In this document: positions 44,867-54,690 of the stretch, piece after piece | How the letters are laid out: each line of letters begins with the position of its first letter | How positions within the stretch are numbered: position 1 is the first letter of the stretch | Source of the DNA: Poritiphilus sp965212595 | GTDB lineage: Bacteria > Bacteroidota > Bacteroidia > Flavobacteriales > Flavobacteriaceae | Assembly: GCA_965212595.1 (NCBI GenBank) | Contig: CBDBVE010000009.1 | Span: 62,001-126,000, forward strand | DNA length: 64,000 nt | Reading direction: 5' to 3' | Position numbers and translations under genes: made by a program | Notes under the pieces: model-generated | The model's input: the letters and a program-made list of their open reading frames with translations, nothing else | Database searches by the model: none | Told to the model about the DNA's origin: nothing

Positions 44867-45862
44867 ATGAGCAAACTAACGGCAGCTATCACAGCTGTAG
44901 GAGCTTACGTTCCAGATTTCAGGCTTACCAACGAAGTCCTTGAGACCATGGTAGATACGACCGATGAATGGATTACTACCCGAACTGGAATAAAGGAACG
45001 GAGATTACTAAAGGATAAAGAAAAAGGGACCTCTTATCTGGCTATCAAGGCTGCGGAAGACTTGATTCGGAAAAAGAATATTGATCCCAAAGAGATTGAT
45101 CTGGTGCTATTGGGTACCGCCACTCCAGATTTGCCGGTAGCTTCAACTGCCGTTTATGTAGCTTCGCAAATAGGGGCAACAAATGCGTTTGCCTATGATA
45201 TTCAGGCGGCATGTTCAAATTTTCTGTATGGGATGTCTACTGCGGCGCGCTACGTGGAGTCTGGGCGCTATAAAAAGGTACTTCTCATAGGTGCGGATAA
45301 AATGTCTTCCATCCTTGACTATACAGATAGAACAACCTGTATTATTTTTGGAGACGGAGCGGGGGCTGTACTTTTTGAGCCCAATACCGAAGGATTTGGA
45401 TTGCGTGATGAGTTTCTGAGATCTGACGGTACCGGGAGAGAATTTTTAAAGATTGAAGCTGGAGGTTCGCTATTGCCGGCCTCTGAAGAAACCGTTAAGA
45501 ATAAACAGCATTTTGTATATCAGGATGGCAAATCTGTTTTTAAGTTTGCGGTTTCTAATATGGCTGATGTGGCTGCAAAGATCATGCAGCGGAATGACCT
45601 GACTAATGATGATGTAGATTGGTTGGTACCCCATCAGGCTAATAAACGCATTATTGATGCAACGGCGTATAGGATGGACCTGGACGCGAACAAGGTAATG
45701 ATGAATATTCAGCGATACGGAAATACCACATCGGCCACTTTGCCTTTGTTGTTGTCCGACTATGAAAAACAGTTAAAAAAAGGAGATAATTTGGTATTCG
45801 CAGCTTTTGGAGGTGGGTTTACCTGGGGCGCCATATATTTAACATGGGCCTATGATTCATAA
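44867..45862 (+). CDS. fabH: 3-oxoacyl-ACP synthase III
   Basis: 331 aa. Condenses acetyl-CoA or a branched starter with malonyl-ACP to begin fatty acid synthesis. Catalytic Cys116 in QAACSNFLYG, His in WLVPHQANKRI, and Asn in the QRYGNTTSATLPL block are all present. N-terminal AVGAYVPDF and DEWITTRTGIKERR are as in the family. It is followed by accB and accC, so elongation substrate supply is clustered. Confidence 0.96.
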   Translation: MSKLTAAITAVGAYVPDFRLTNEVLETMVDTTDEWITTRTGIKERRLLKDKEKGTSYLAIKAAEDLIRKKNIDPKEIDLVLLGTATPDLPVASTAVYVASQIGATNAFAYDIQAACSNFLYGMSTAARYVESGRYKKVLLIGADKMSSILDYTDRTTCIIFGDGAGAVLFEPNTEGFGLRDEFLRSDGTGREFLKIEAGGSLLPASEETVKNKQHFVYQDGKSVFKFAVSNMADVAAKIMQRNDLTNDDVDWLVPHQANKRIIDATAYRMDLDANKVMMNIQRYGNTTSATLPLLLSDYEKQLKKGDNLVFAAFGGGFTWGAIYLTWAYDS

Positions 45863-45893
45863 AACTTAGCAACTAAATAAAAACCAAAATTCC

Positions 45894-46388
45894 ATGGATA
45901 TCAAAGAAATTCAAAGCTTGATTAAGTTTGTGGCAAAGTCGGGTGCTAGTGAGGTTAAACTTGAAACCGATGATATCAAAATTACGATACGAACCGGCAC
46001 CACAAGTTCTGGTTCTGAGACCACTTATGTACAACAAATCCCGGTAGCGGCTAGCCCTGTTAGTCATACTCCACCGGCACCGTCGGCTTCTGAGCCAAAA
46101 TCAGAACCTGAAGTCGCATCTCAGACCGAATCCACAGACGATTCAAAATATATCACAATTAAATCACCTATAATTGGGACTTTTTATAGAAAACCCTCAC
46201 CAGATAAACCAACCTTTGTGGAAGTAGGGGATACTATTACAAAAGGTGATGTGCTTTGCGTCATTGAAGCCATGAAGCTTTTCAACGACATAGAATCTGA
46301 GGTTGCTGGAAAGATTGTGAAAGTATTGGTTGAAGATTCTTCACCAGTGGAGTTCGATCAACCTTTATTTCTAATAGACCCATCATAA
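45894..46388 (+). CDS. accB: Biotin carboxyl carrier protein of acetyl-CoA carboxylase
   Basis: 164 aa with an N-terminal domain, a Pro/Ser/Glu-rich flexible linker (about 45-85), and a biotinyl domain (about 88-163). The biotinylated Lys128 lies in EAMKLFND. It carries the carboxyl group between AccC and the carboxyltransferase. Downstream accC begins 78 bp later. Confidence 0.95.
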   Translation: MDIKEIQSLIKFVAKSGASEVKLETDDIKITIRTGTTSSGSETTYVQQIPVAASPVSHTPPAPSASEPKSEPEVASQTESTDDSKYITIKSPIIGTFYRKPSPDKPTFVEVGDTITKGDVLCVIEAMKLFNDIESEVAGKIVKVLVEDSSPVEFDQPLFLIDPS

Positions 46389-46466
46389 CTTATAGGACCA
46401 AAACGCAAACTCTAAACCCGGATACCCGTTTGAGGTTGGGTTTTTGAATTTGAAATTCAAGCAGTT

Positions 46467-47819
46467 ATGTTTAAAAAAATACTTATTGCCAACAGAGGCG
46501 AAATAGCTTTGCGAATCATCCGCACATGTAAGGAAATGGGCATTAAAACGGTTGCTGTATATTCAAAAGCAGATGAAGAGAGCCTTCACGTTCGCTTTGC
46601 CGACGAAGCCGTTTGTATAGGACCTGCTCCCAGTAGTGAATCCTATTTAAAAATACCCAATATTATCGCGGCGGCTGAGATCACTAATGCAGATGCCATT
46701 CATCCGGGTTATGGATTTTTATCTGAGAATTCGAAGTTTTCAAAGATCTGCTCAGAGCATGATATTAAGTTCATAGGAGCTTCAGGCGAGCAAATTGACA
46801 AAATGGGCGATAAGGCCACGGCCAAAGAAACCATGAAGGAGGCCGGAGTTCCTACAATACCGGGTTCTGAGGGACTACTAAAAGACGTGGCTGACGCTAA
46901 GAAAACAGCGAAGAAAATAGGCTATCCCGTAATGATCAAGGCAACTGCGGGCGGAGGCGGAAAGGGAATGCGCGCAGTCTGGAAAGAAGAGGAGATGGAA
47001 GAACTCTTTGAAAGTGCTGTGATGGAGGCCACGGCAGCATTTGGCAATGGCGGAATGTATATGGAAAAGCTTATCGAAGAACCACGCCATATCGAGATTC
47101 AGGTCGTTGGAGACCAGTATGGAAAAGCCTGTCACCTGTCTGAAAGGGATTGCTCTGTACAAAGGCGCCATCAAAAATTGACCGAAGAGACCCCTTCCCC
47201 TTTTATGACAGATAAGCTCAGGGATAATATGGGGAAAGCAGCGGTTAAAGCAGCAGAGTACATAAAGTACGAAGGAGCCGGGACGGTAGAATTTTTGGTA
47301 GATAAGCACCGCAATTTTTATTTTATGGAGATGAATACCCGTATCCAGGTTGAACATCCTATAACAGAACAAGTGATCGATTACGACTTGATCAGAGAGC
47401 AGATATTGGTTGCGGGCGGCGTCCCGATTTCTGGGAAAAATTATACCCCTAAGTTGCATTCCATTGAATGTAGAATAAATGCCGAAGACCCGTACAATGG
47501 ATTTAGGCCCTCGCCCGGTAAGATAACTACTTTACATACCCCTGGCGGGCACGGAATTCGTTTAGATACCCACGTTTATAGTGGCTATACTATTCCACCA
47601 AATTACGATTCAATGATAGCCAAACTTATTACTTCTGCGCAAACCAGGGAAGAAGCTATCAATAAAATGAAAAGGGCACTTGACGAGTTTGTGATAGAAG
47701 GCATTAAAACCACAATTCCTTTTCACAGGCAACTTATGGATCATCCTGATTATCTGGCAGGCAACTATACAACTGCTTTTATGGATGATTTTGAAATGGA
47801 TCCGGCATACGAACACTAA
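46467..47819 (+). CDS. accC: Acetyl-CoA carboxylase, biotin carboxylase subunit
   Basis: 450 aa. N-terminal KILIANRGEIALRIIRTCKEMGI, ATP-grasp domain with ATAGGGGKGMRAV, catalytic block NTRIQVEHPITEQV, and C-terminal ECRINAEDPYNGFRPSPGKI. It carboxylates AccB biotin using ATP and bicarbonate. A perfect 8-bp terminator hairpin starts 6 bp after the stop. Confidence 0.96.
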   Translation: MFKKILIANRGEIALRIIRTCKEMGIKTVAVYSKADEESLHVRFADEAVCIGPAPSSESYLKIPNIIAAAEITNADAIHPGYGFLSENSKFSKICSEHDIKFIGASGEQIDKMGDKATAKETMKEAGVPTIPGSEGLLKDVADAKKTAKKIGYPVMIKATAGGGGKGMRAVWKEEEMEELFESAVMEATAAFGNGGMYMEKLIEEPRHIEIQVVGDQYGKACHLSERDCSVQRRHQKLTEETPSPFMTDKLRDNMGKAAVKAAEYIKYEGAGTVEFLVDKHRNFYFMEMNTRIQVEHPITEQVIDYDLIREQILVAGGVPISGKNYTPKLHSIECRINAEDPYNGFRPSPGKITTLHTPGGHGIRLDTHVYSGYTIPPNYDSMIAKLITSAQTREEAINKMKRALDEFVIEGIKTTIPFHRQLMDHPDYLAGNYTTAFMDDFEMDPAYEH

Positions 47820-47825
47820 CAAAAG

Positions 47826-47850
47826 ACTCCGATAGAAATCGGAGTTTTTT
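47826..47850 (+). terminator. Rho-independent terminator after accC
   Basis: ACTCCGAT and ATCGGAGT form a perfect 8-bp stem around AGAA, followed by a T tract. It ends the fabH-accB-accC transcript. Confidence 0.88.
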
Positions 47851-47858
47851 ATATAAAG

Positions 47859-48974
47859 ATGAATTTTAGCTATTGGGAATATAAAAACTGGTTTTCCGAT
47901 ATCGATTTTACTGTGGTTGGCAGTGGAATTGTAGGCCTAAGCTGTGCACTTCATCTTAAAACCAAGCTTCCCAAAGCTAAAGTTATAGTGCTTGAGAAAG
48001 GAATGCTTCCCCAGGGAGCAAGCACTAAGAATGCGGGCTTTGCTTGTTTTGGAAGCATTTCGGAAATTTTAAAGGACCTGGAAGGTCATACAGAAGAAGA
48101 AGTATTTGAGCTTGTCCAAAAACGCTGGAAAGGCATTCAATTACTTCGAGAAACTCTGGGTGACAACAGCATTGATTTTCAAAAATTAGGCGGTCACGAG
48201 GTGTTTTTAGAAAACCAAGGATCGCTTTATGAACAATGCCTTGAAAATCTTGATACGATAAATAGGTTCCTTAAGCCAATTTATGGCAATGTGCCCTACG
48301 AAATAAATCCAAATTTATACGGTTTTTCAGGCGTAAAAGAAAATTACATTACAAATAGCTTTGAAGGGCAAATAGATACTGGAAAAATGATGGCTGGGCT
48401 GCTGCAAAAAGCCCAAGCCATGGGCATTAAGGTTCTTAATTCTATTTTCATTGAGTCCTTTGAAGAGACTCCTCAAAATGTGATAGTGAAAACTTCAGAA
48501 TTCGAATTTACAACACGGAAACTCTGTATAGCCACTAATGGCTTTGCCTCCCAATTGCTAGAACAAAATGTAAAACCAGCCCGGGCACAGGTACTGATCA
48601 CTAAACCAATTCCAAATTTAAAAGTTAAAGGAAGCTTTCATATGAATGAGGGGTTTTATTACTTTAGAAATATTGACAATAGAATTTTGCTTGGTGGTGG
48701 ACGTAATTTGGACTTTGAAACGGAAACCACAGCAAATTTTGGACTCACCAGATTGGTTCAAACGAATTTAGAATCTACTTTAAAAGAAGTAATATTACCG
48801 GGAATGTCTTTTACCGTAGACAGGCGTTGGAGCGGAATCATGGGTATTGGAAATCAAAAAAGACCTATTGTAAAACCCATTTCAAACAAAGTGTCCTGTG
48901 GAATTCGGCTTGGAGGTATGGGCATCGCAATAGGAAGCCTTATTGGAAAAGAATTAGCTTCAATTTCGGCCTAA
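47859..48974 (+). CDS. FAD-dependent oxidoreductase, DAO family
   Basis: 371 aa. FAD-binding GxGxxG in TVVGSGIVGLSCALHL, ExG at VIVLEKGMLPQGASTKNAGFACFG, and a DAO-type substrate domain; a C-terminal GIRLGGMGIAIGSLIGKEL completes the FAD site. It probably oxidises an amine or amino acid. The start is only 8 bp after the accC terminator T tract. Exact substrate not determined. Confidence 0.85.
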   Translation: MNFSYWEYKNWFSDIDFTVVGSGIVGLSCALHLKTKLPKAKVIVLEKGMLPQGASTKNAGFACFGSISEILKDLEGHTEEEVFELVQKRWKGIQLLRETLGDNSIDFQKLGGHEVFLENQGSLYEQCLENLDTINRFLKPIYGNVPYEINPNLYGFSGVKENYITNSFEGQIDTGKMMAGLLQKAQAMGIKVLNSIFIESFEETPQNVIVKTSEFEFTTRKLCIATNGFASQLLEQNVKPARAQVLITKPIPNLKVKGSFHMNEGFYYFRNIDNRILLGGGRNLDFETETTANFGLTRLVQTNLESTLKEVILPGMSFTVDRRWSGIMGIGNQKRPIVKPISNKVSCGIRLGGMGIAIGSLIGKELASISA

Positions 48975-49116
48975 TTGCATCACTCACCGAAAAAAACGTC
49001 CCTTTAAAGAGTTCTCTTTCCCCTTAGAAATTATAATTGTTTCTTGTGAGATACGGTAGCTGTAGACTGATGGGGCATTTACTACACCTACAGCTTATTT
49101 TTTACCAAACCAAAGA

Positions 49117-49743
49117 ATGACACAAAACAGAACCGTTTTAACACTGGTCATAGCCTGCTCTGTGCTATTTTCATGTACTTCCTCCAAAACAAATTACAGC
49201 AGGGAATATAGAAAGGTATGGAAGGAAATGATCCAATCTCAGGCCTGGAAAAGCTCCCTGGAAGAAGGTGTTGCCGCAGCCCCTCAGGAGAACAAAGATT
49301 TTTACTACAGCAGCTTGGATGTCGGTATAAAAAACAGCATTCCGGCAGAGACCATGGAAACCGAGGATGTGTTCGAAAAAAAATACCATTCTTTGGTCTC
49401 AAGAGCCTATTACAAAATAATTTCCGAGGCAGAGGCCGCGGATCAGAGATTGAGATCTGAGTATGCCAGGTTAAGCGCAAAGAAAGGAGACGTTAGCGCT
49501 GCGCAAAGTGCAATGTATGCAGAAAATCTTGCGATCATAGATAAACGTTACCGTGCCCATACGGAAATGTTAGAGGGTCTGAAATCCTGGAATATTTTTA
49601 GCGAGTATCGTTCAGGGGACCTAATTTACTTTAAGGAGGATAATATCGACGCGGTTTCTCAAATGCATGCGAAAGGCAGAAGCGACGAAAGCATTATTAA
49701 CTTTCTGGTTTTCAAACTGGCAGACCTTTATCACTTCGAATAA
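49117..49743 (+). CDS. Hypothetical lipoprotein
   Basis: 208 aa, lipobox LFSC (Cys about 20), helix-rich and charged thereafter. No domain is recognised. A long helix rich in Ala, Glu and Lys runs about 105-150. It stands alone between the FAD oxidoreductase and convergent arfB. Probably a periplasmic or outer-membrane lipoprotein of unknown role. Confidence 0.7.
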   Translation: MTQNRTVLTLVIACSVLFSCTSSKTNYSREYRKVWKEMIQSQAWKSSLEEGVAAAPQENKDFYYSSLDVGIKNSIPAETMETEDVFEKKYHSLVSRAYYKIISEAEAADQRLRSEYARLSAKKGDVSAAQSAMYAENLAIIDKRYRAHTEMLEGLKSWNIFSEYRSGDLIYFKEDNIDAVSQMHAKGRSDESIINFLVFKLADLYHFE

Positions 49744-49747
49744 TAGG

Positions 49748-50149
49748 TTAAAGGTCTGGTTTTTTTCGATGCGATTTCTTCTCTGAAATTTTCCGTTTTC
49801 CACTTAACCGCTTTTCAACTGAAGCTCTGGTGGGAGTGGTCTTTTTTCTTTTTTTTGGAATTGTCAGGGCGCTTTTTAAAAGTTCAAAGAAACGCTTTAT
49901 TGCTATTTCCTTATTCCTGGCCTGGCTTCGCGTATCATCACACTGAAGTATAAGCACAGCCTCTTTATTAATCTTGTTTGAGAGTTTTGAAAAAACCAAC
50001 TCTTTTTCAGCCACAGTTAAACCACTGGAATCGGCTATTGAAAAGAGTAATTCTACCTTAGTGGAAACTTTGTTGACATGCTGCCCACCGGCTCCGCTAC
50101 TGCGCATGGCTTTAAATTTTAACTCTTGTGATAGCGCAACTTTGTCCAT
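49748..50149 (-). CDS. arfB: Alternative ribosome-rescue factor ArfB (RF-1 domain)
   Basis: 133 aa. The GGQ motif sits in MRSSGAGGQHVNKV, and a basic C-terminal tail (KRKKTTPTRASVEKRLSGKRKISEKKS) would enter the mRNA channel of stalled ribosomes. This is the ICT1/YaeJ-like form. Converges with the lipoprotein gene and lies 14 bp downstream of the ABC ATPase. Confidence 0.92.
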   Translation of the reverse strand: MDKVALSQELKFKAMRSSGAGGQHVNKVSTKVELLFSIADSSGLTVAEKELVFSKLSNKINKEAVLILQCDDTRSQARNKEIAIKRFFELLKSALTIPKKRKKTTPTRASVEKRLSGKRKISEKKSHRKKPDL

Positions 50150-50163
50150 TACAGACTTTTTTA

Positions 50164-51138
50164 CTATTGATTTAACCTTTGATTAATGGTCTCTATGGAA
50201 ATGTTCAGGAAAACCTCCGCCTCTTTCTCAAAAGGCATATCTGAATGGAAGTAAATATACTGCTTTTCAAAGCGCCCCTTAATTAAATAGTGGCTACCCA
50301 TAGGATAGGAATGCGCGACGACCACGGGCAAGCCTGAAGTTTTAGAAACCTTAAACTCGTGAGCGTATACAATAATTCTTCTGGTCGTATCCGCGTAAGA
50401 TTTTATTACATTAATAGGAATCACATTAGCCTCCCCGAAAAGAGAAGCGATATATAGGTGTTGCGGGTTTCGATACAATTCTAGGGTAGGGGCCTTCGCA
50501 AGGATCTGATGGTCTTTTAGAACAATAATCCGGTCGGCAAAAGGCAATACATCATTGTAATCATGGGTAGCAGTTAGGCATGTAATCTGTTCGGCCTTCA
50601 GGTAATCGAAAAGGTTCCTTCTAAGACTGTTTTTTTGGAAGTTATCAATATGACTGAAAGGCTCGTCTAGTAGCAGCACCTCCGGTTTTTGCGCTAAAAC
50701 CCGGGCTAGCGCTACGCGCTGCTGTTGTCCTCCACTCAGGTTTTTCACCATAGTTTTTCTAAACGCGGTCATTTCGACCATAGCCAGCAGCTCTTTGGTC
50801 CGCCCTTTGAGCTCATCCGGGTAGAAAACCGAAAGAAATTCACTAATATTCTCCTCAACCGAGGTGAAGGGCATAAGATCAAAATCCTGGGTCAGGTATT
50901 TCATATACGACTCACCGGGCACAAGGTTATATAAAGGGCCCTTTATTTGGTTTGACCCCCAGCGAACCTCGCCTACCTTGAGATGCAGTAGACCGTAAAT
51001 GACTTTTAATAAGGTGCTTTTTCCACAACCACTTTCACCCATTATAGCGACATGCTCACCTTTTCCGACCTGGAAATGAATATCCTCCAGTACGGGAACT
51101 TTCTCGTAGGCAAAAGAAACATGATTTACCTGTAACAT
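50164..51138 (-). CDS. ABC transporter ATP-binding protein (orphan)
   Basis: 324 aa from MLQVNHVSF at 51138; an in-frame start 21 bp upstream is less likely. Walker A GESGCGKSTLL, Q-loop TQDF, signature LSGGQQQRVALARVLA, Walker B VLLLDEPFSHID, H-loop TATHD. After about residue 215 a beta-rich C-terminal extension (GRFEKQYIYFHSDMPF) looks like a TOBE-type regulatory domain, so it resembles CysA/PotA-type importers. No permease or binding protein lies next to it, so the partner is encoded elsewhere or the assignment is open. Confidence 0.85.
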   Translation of the reverse strand: MLQVNHVSFAYEKVPVLEDIHFQVGKGEHVAIMGESGCGKSTLLKVIYGLLHLKVGEVRWGSNQIKGPLYNLVPGESYMKYLTQDFDLMPFTSVEENISEFLSVFYPDELKGRTKELLAMVEMTAFRKTMVKNLSGGQQQRVALARVLAQKPEVLLLDEPFSHIDNFQKNSLRRNLFDYLKAEQITCLTATHDYNDVLPFADRIIVLKDHQILAKAPTLELYRNPQHLYIASLFGEANVIPINVIKSYADTTRRIIVYAHEFKVSKTSGLPVVVAHSYPMGSHYLIKGRFEKQYIYFHSDMPFEKEAEVFLNISIETINQRLNQ

Positions 51139-51206
51139 AAGTAGTCTTTTAGTGCTCATAAAAACAGAGAGATCAGCTCCTGCTTTTAAGTTCTGGGTGG
51201 GGTACT

Positions 51207-51236
51207 AAAAAATCCGCTTCTATTGAAACGGATTTT
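51207..51236 (-). terminator. Terminator downstream of the prolyl oligopeptidase gene
   Basis: On the minus strand AAAATCCG and CGGATTTT form an 8-bp stem with a 12-base loop and a T tract. It lies just beyond the end of the peptidase gene (51255). Confidence 0.65.
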
Positions 51237-51254
51237 GAATCAAAATATTGACAT

Positions 51255-53411
51255 TTAATCCTTAAATTCTTTCAAAACAGGTTGGTCAGGAAGCTGGCCA
51301 AAACCCATGTTATAAAGCGTAAAGCCAAAAATATCGGCATATTGCTCAATGGTTTTGCTTACTGGCGTCCCTGCCCCATGCCCAGCATTGGTTTCTATTC
51401 GGATAAGCGTAGGGTTAGGTCCTTTTTGTTTTTCCTGCAACTCGGCCGCAAACTTAAAGCTATGCGCCGGGACAACCCTATCATCATGATCACCGGTTGT
51501 AACTAGTGTGGCGGGATATGATACCCCTGCCTTTACGTTATGAACCGGCGAGTATCCTTTCAGGTATTTGAACATTTCTTCGCTTTCCTCAGAAGTTCCA
51601 TAATCATAGGCCCAACCGGCGCCGGCGGTAAATGTATGATATCTTAGCATATCTAGAACCCCTACGGCGGGTAGTGCAACTTTCATGAGGTCTGGTCTTT
51701 GCGTCATCACAGCCCCTACTAACAGTCCGCCATTAGAACCACCTCTTATGGCCAGGTAATCGCTGGAAGTATAGTCATTGGCGATAAGGTATTCAGCGGC
51801 AGCTATAAAATCATCGAATACATTTTGCTTTTTGGTTTTGATGCCGGCCTTATGCCATTCTTTTCCGTACTCCCCTCCGCCCCTAAGATTTGGTACGGCA
51901 TAAATACCTCCTTGCTCCATCCATACAGCATTAACAATGCTGAAAGAAGGCGTAAGGCTAATATTGAATCCGCCATAACCATAGAGAATTGTTGGGTTTT
52001 TTCCATTTAACTCCAGGCCTTTCCTATGGGTAATGATCATTGGCACTTTTGTGCCATCCTTAGAGGTATAAAAAACCTGATTGGATTCGTAATTATCCGG
52101 ATTGAAGTCAATTTCGGGCTTCCAGTGTTGCACGTAGTTGCCGGACTCAACATTGTACTTGTATGAAGACCCCGGAGTATTGTAATTGGTAAATGAGAAG
52201 AAAAATTCCTTATCTTCTTTCTTCCCTCCAAAACCGCTTGCACTACCCACACCCGGGAGCACAACTTCTCTGATCATTTTTCCATCATAGTCGATTTGGA
52301 ACACCTTAGAAATGGCATCCACCATATATTCTGCGAAGAAGTATCCTCCTCCGGTGCTTGGACTCAGAACGTTGTCGGTTTCCGGAATAAAATCTTCCCA
52401 GTTTTCAGAACCCGGGCTTGAAGCATCTACAACAACTATCTTTTTGTTGGGAGCATTTATATTGGTAACGATGTACAGCTTGGATCCAACATTATCTATG
52501 ATGTAGCTATCGGTATCAGTATGGTCTAAAACAGTTACCAATTTGCTGTTAACTTGCTCGAGATCTTTAATAAATAGCTTATTTCCCGAAGTGGAGGTAG
52601 CAGCAGAGATGACCAAAAAGCGTTCATCCTCTGTAAGATAGGCTCCTATGTATCTATGTTTTTCAGAGGCTATCCCTCCGTAAACCAGAACATCTTCTTT
52701 TTGGGAGGTACCCAGCTTGTGATAATACACCTTGTGCTGATCTGTTTTGGCCGACAATTCGCTGCCCTCTGGCTTGTCATAGCTAGAATAATAAAACCCG
52801 TCATTTCCTTTCCAGGACAGACCGCTAAATTTAATGTCTACTAGCGTGTCTTCCACAACTTCGCGAGTTTGAGCGTCTATCACAATCGCTTTACGCCAGT
52901 CACTTCCGCCTTCAGAAATGAGATAGGCCGCCAAAGATCCATCTTTGGTGAAACTGAGGCCTGCCAAAGATGTAGTGCCGTCTTCCGAAAAAGTGTTTGG
53001 GTCCAGAAATATTTCTGCTTCCTCACCCTCTTTCTGCCTATAGACAACATATTGGTTTTGAAGCCCGTTATTTTTGTAGAAATAAGTGAAATTACCCTCT
53101 TTGAAGGGCGAACCTACTTTCTCATAGTTCCAAAGCACTGTCAGACGATTTTTTATGTTCTTCCTAAAGGGAATTTGCTCTAAATACCCAAAAGTAACCT
53201 TGTTCTGTTCTTTTACCCAGGCTTCGGTTTCTGTGCTTCTATCATCCTCCAGCCAACGATATGGATCTGTTACTTCAGTTCCAAAATAAACATCAGTACT
53301 GTCGGTTTTAGTGGTTGTAGGGTAATTCACGGTAATAGTTCCTTTTTGGGCAGCAGTATTCGAAGTAAAAAAAATAAACGCAGTTGAAATAACTAAAATA
53401 CGTGCTCTCAT
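51255..53411 (-). CDS. Prolyl oligopeptidase (S9A)
   Basis: 718 aa. Signal peptide ending TAAQ, then the N-terminal helix and seven-blade propeller (about 80-440) and a C-terminal alpha/beta-hydrolase. Catalytic triad: S559 in RGGSNGGLL, Asp in TTGDHDDRVVP, His in ETNAGHGAG. It cleaves after Pro in short peptides, likely in the periplasm. Transcribed with no close partner. Confidence 0.94.
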   Translation of the reverse strand: MRARILVISTAFIFFTSNTAAQKGTITVNYPTTTKTDSTDVYFGTEVTDPYRWLEDDRSTETEAWVKEQNKVTFGYLEQIPFRKNIKNRLTVLWNYEKVGSPFKEGNFTYFYKNNGLQNQYVVYRQKEGEEAEIFLDPNTFSEDGTTSLAGLSFTKDGSLAAYLISEGGSDWRKAIVIDAQTREVVEDTLVDIKFSGLSWKGNDGFYYSSYDKPEGSELSAKTDQHKVYYHKLGTSQKEDVLVYGGIASEKHRYIGAYLTEDERFLVISAATSTSGNKLFIKDLEQVNSKLVTVLDHTDTDSYIIDNVGSKLYIVTNINAPNKKIVVVDASSPGSENWEDFIPETDNVLSPSTGGGYFFAEYMVDAISKVFQIDYDGKMIREVVLPGVGSASGFGGKKEDKEFFFSFTNYNTPGSSYKYNVESGNYVQHWKPEIDFNPDNYESNQVFYTSKDGTKVPMIITHRKGLELNGKNPTILYGYGGFNISLTPSFSIVNAVWMEQGGIYAVPNLRGGGEYGKEWHKAGIKTKKQNVFDDFIAAAEYLIANDYTSSDYLAIRGGSNGGLLVGAVMTQRPDLMKVALPAVGVLDMLRYHTFTAGAGWAYDYGTSEESEEMFKYLKGYSPVHNVKAGVSYPATLVTTGDHDDRVVPAHSFKFAAELQEKQKGPNPTLIRIETNAGHGAGTPVSKTIEQYADIFGFTLYNMGFGQLPDQPVLKEFKD

Positions 53412-53448
53412 TTCTAGATCATTTTTTGACCCTTAAATGTAGTATAAA

Positions 53449-53482
53449 AAAACCTTCGGACCCATCTGGCGCCAAAGGTTTT
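53449..53482 (-). terminator. Terminator downstream of asd
   Basis: AAAACCTTCGG (53449-53459) and CCAAAGGTTTT (53472-53482) pair with a single mismatch. On the minus strand a run of Ts follows. It lies about 25 bp beyond the asd stop. Confidence 0.65.
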
Positions 53483-53506
53483 AACAGCATTTTTAGATTC
53501 AGATTT

Positions 53507-54495
53507 TTAGACCAATTTATGGGTCATCAGGTACTCGGCTATTTGTACCGCGTTCGTAGCCGCACCTTTTCTTAAATTATCTGAAACAATCCACATATTC
53601 AGGGTGTTTCTCTGGGTCTCATCCCTCCTGATCCTTCCAACAAAGACATCATCTTTATCATGCGCGTAGATGGGCATAGGATAAGTATTAGTGTCTGGGT
53701 TATCCTGTACTACTACTCCAGGCGTTTCCTGAAGTAACTTACGCACTTCACTAAGATCAAAGTCGTTTTCAAATTCTACGTTAACCGCTTCCGAATGTCC
53801 TCCAGCAGTAGGGATTCTAACGGCTGTAGCAGTGACTGAAAATGTGCGATCGTCAAGTATTTTTTGTGGCTCTCTGGCCAATTTCATTTCCTCTTTGGTA
53901 TAGCCGTTTTCCATAAAAGTATCGCAATGCGGCAGCGCATTTCTATTGATTGGATACGGATATGCCATTTCACCGGCCACACCGGCCATTTCATTTTCCA
54001 GTTGCCTTACGGCCTTTACGCCAGTCCCGACACTGATTGATAGGTAGAAACTACGACGCGTTTCATTTTATATTTATGATGTAAGGGAGCCAATACCATT
54101 ACCAATTGAATGGTGGAGCAATTAGGGTTTGCAATAATTTTGTCTTCCCTGTTAAGCAGTTTCGCGTTTATTTCTGGTACCACCAATTTTTTATCAGGAT
54201 CCATTCGCCAGGCCGAAGAGTTATCTACTACGGTAATTCCTGCTTCCGCGAACTTAGGAGCCCATTCAAGAGAAGTATCTCCACCGGCGGAAAAAATGGC
54301 GAGCTCTGGTTTTGCTTCAATTGCCTGGGCCAAGCCAATTACGGTATGTTCTCTGTCTTTGTATTTTACTTTTTTACCTATGGAACGCTCCGAAGCTACC
54401 GGAAGCAATTCGGAAATAGGAAAATTACGTTCTTCAAGAACTTTGAGCATTACCTCACCTACCATGCCTGTGGCACCAACTACTGCTACTTTCAT
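53507..54495 (-). pseudogene. asd: Aspartate-semialdehyde dehydrogenase, interrupted by a frameshift
   Basis: The N-terminal part (54495 down to about 54026) has the NADP-binding MKVAVVGATGMVGEVMLKVL, the catalytic Cys in ANPNCSTIQ and the ends YQSVSGLA followed by stop. The expected continuation (SGTGVKAVRQLENEM, then EMAYPYPINRNALPHCDTF) is in another frame and runs to 53507 with RIPTAGGHSE. A missing G in the GGG/CCC run at 54026-54028 is the simplest explanation: one base restores SVSGTGVKAV. All else is intact. It makes the precursor of lysine, threonine, methionine and diaminopimelate, so a true loss would be serious. Sequencing error, programmed frameshift or real lesion cannot be told apart here. 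Confidence 0.88.
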
Positions 54496-54606
54496 CAGTT
54501 TAATATTAGGACTACAAAGGTACCCTAAGAAAGAATAAGGTACAAGCTTATATTCCTTGATTATAAAAATATAACAAAATGTTATATAAATAACAAATTT
54601 AAAAAG

Positions 54607-54637
54607 AACCGCCATGGTTGAAATTACCGTGGCGGTT
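54607..54637 (-). terminator. Terminator downstream of mscL
   Basis: AACCGCCATGG and CCGTGGCGGTT form an 11-bp stem with one G-U pair around a 9-base loop, followed on the minus strand by a T-rich run. It lies between mscL and asd. Confidence 0.75.
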
Positions 54638-54690
54638 TAAATAGAATATATAGTGTAGCGGTCTCCCAGGAAATTAGTCTGGGAAATCTT

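Noticed and set aside
47859..48974. FAD oxidoreductase as part of the fatty-acid operon
   Set aside because: A perfect terminator hairpin lies between accC and this gene.
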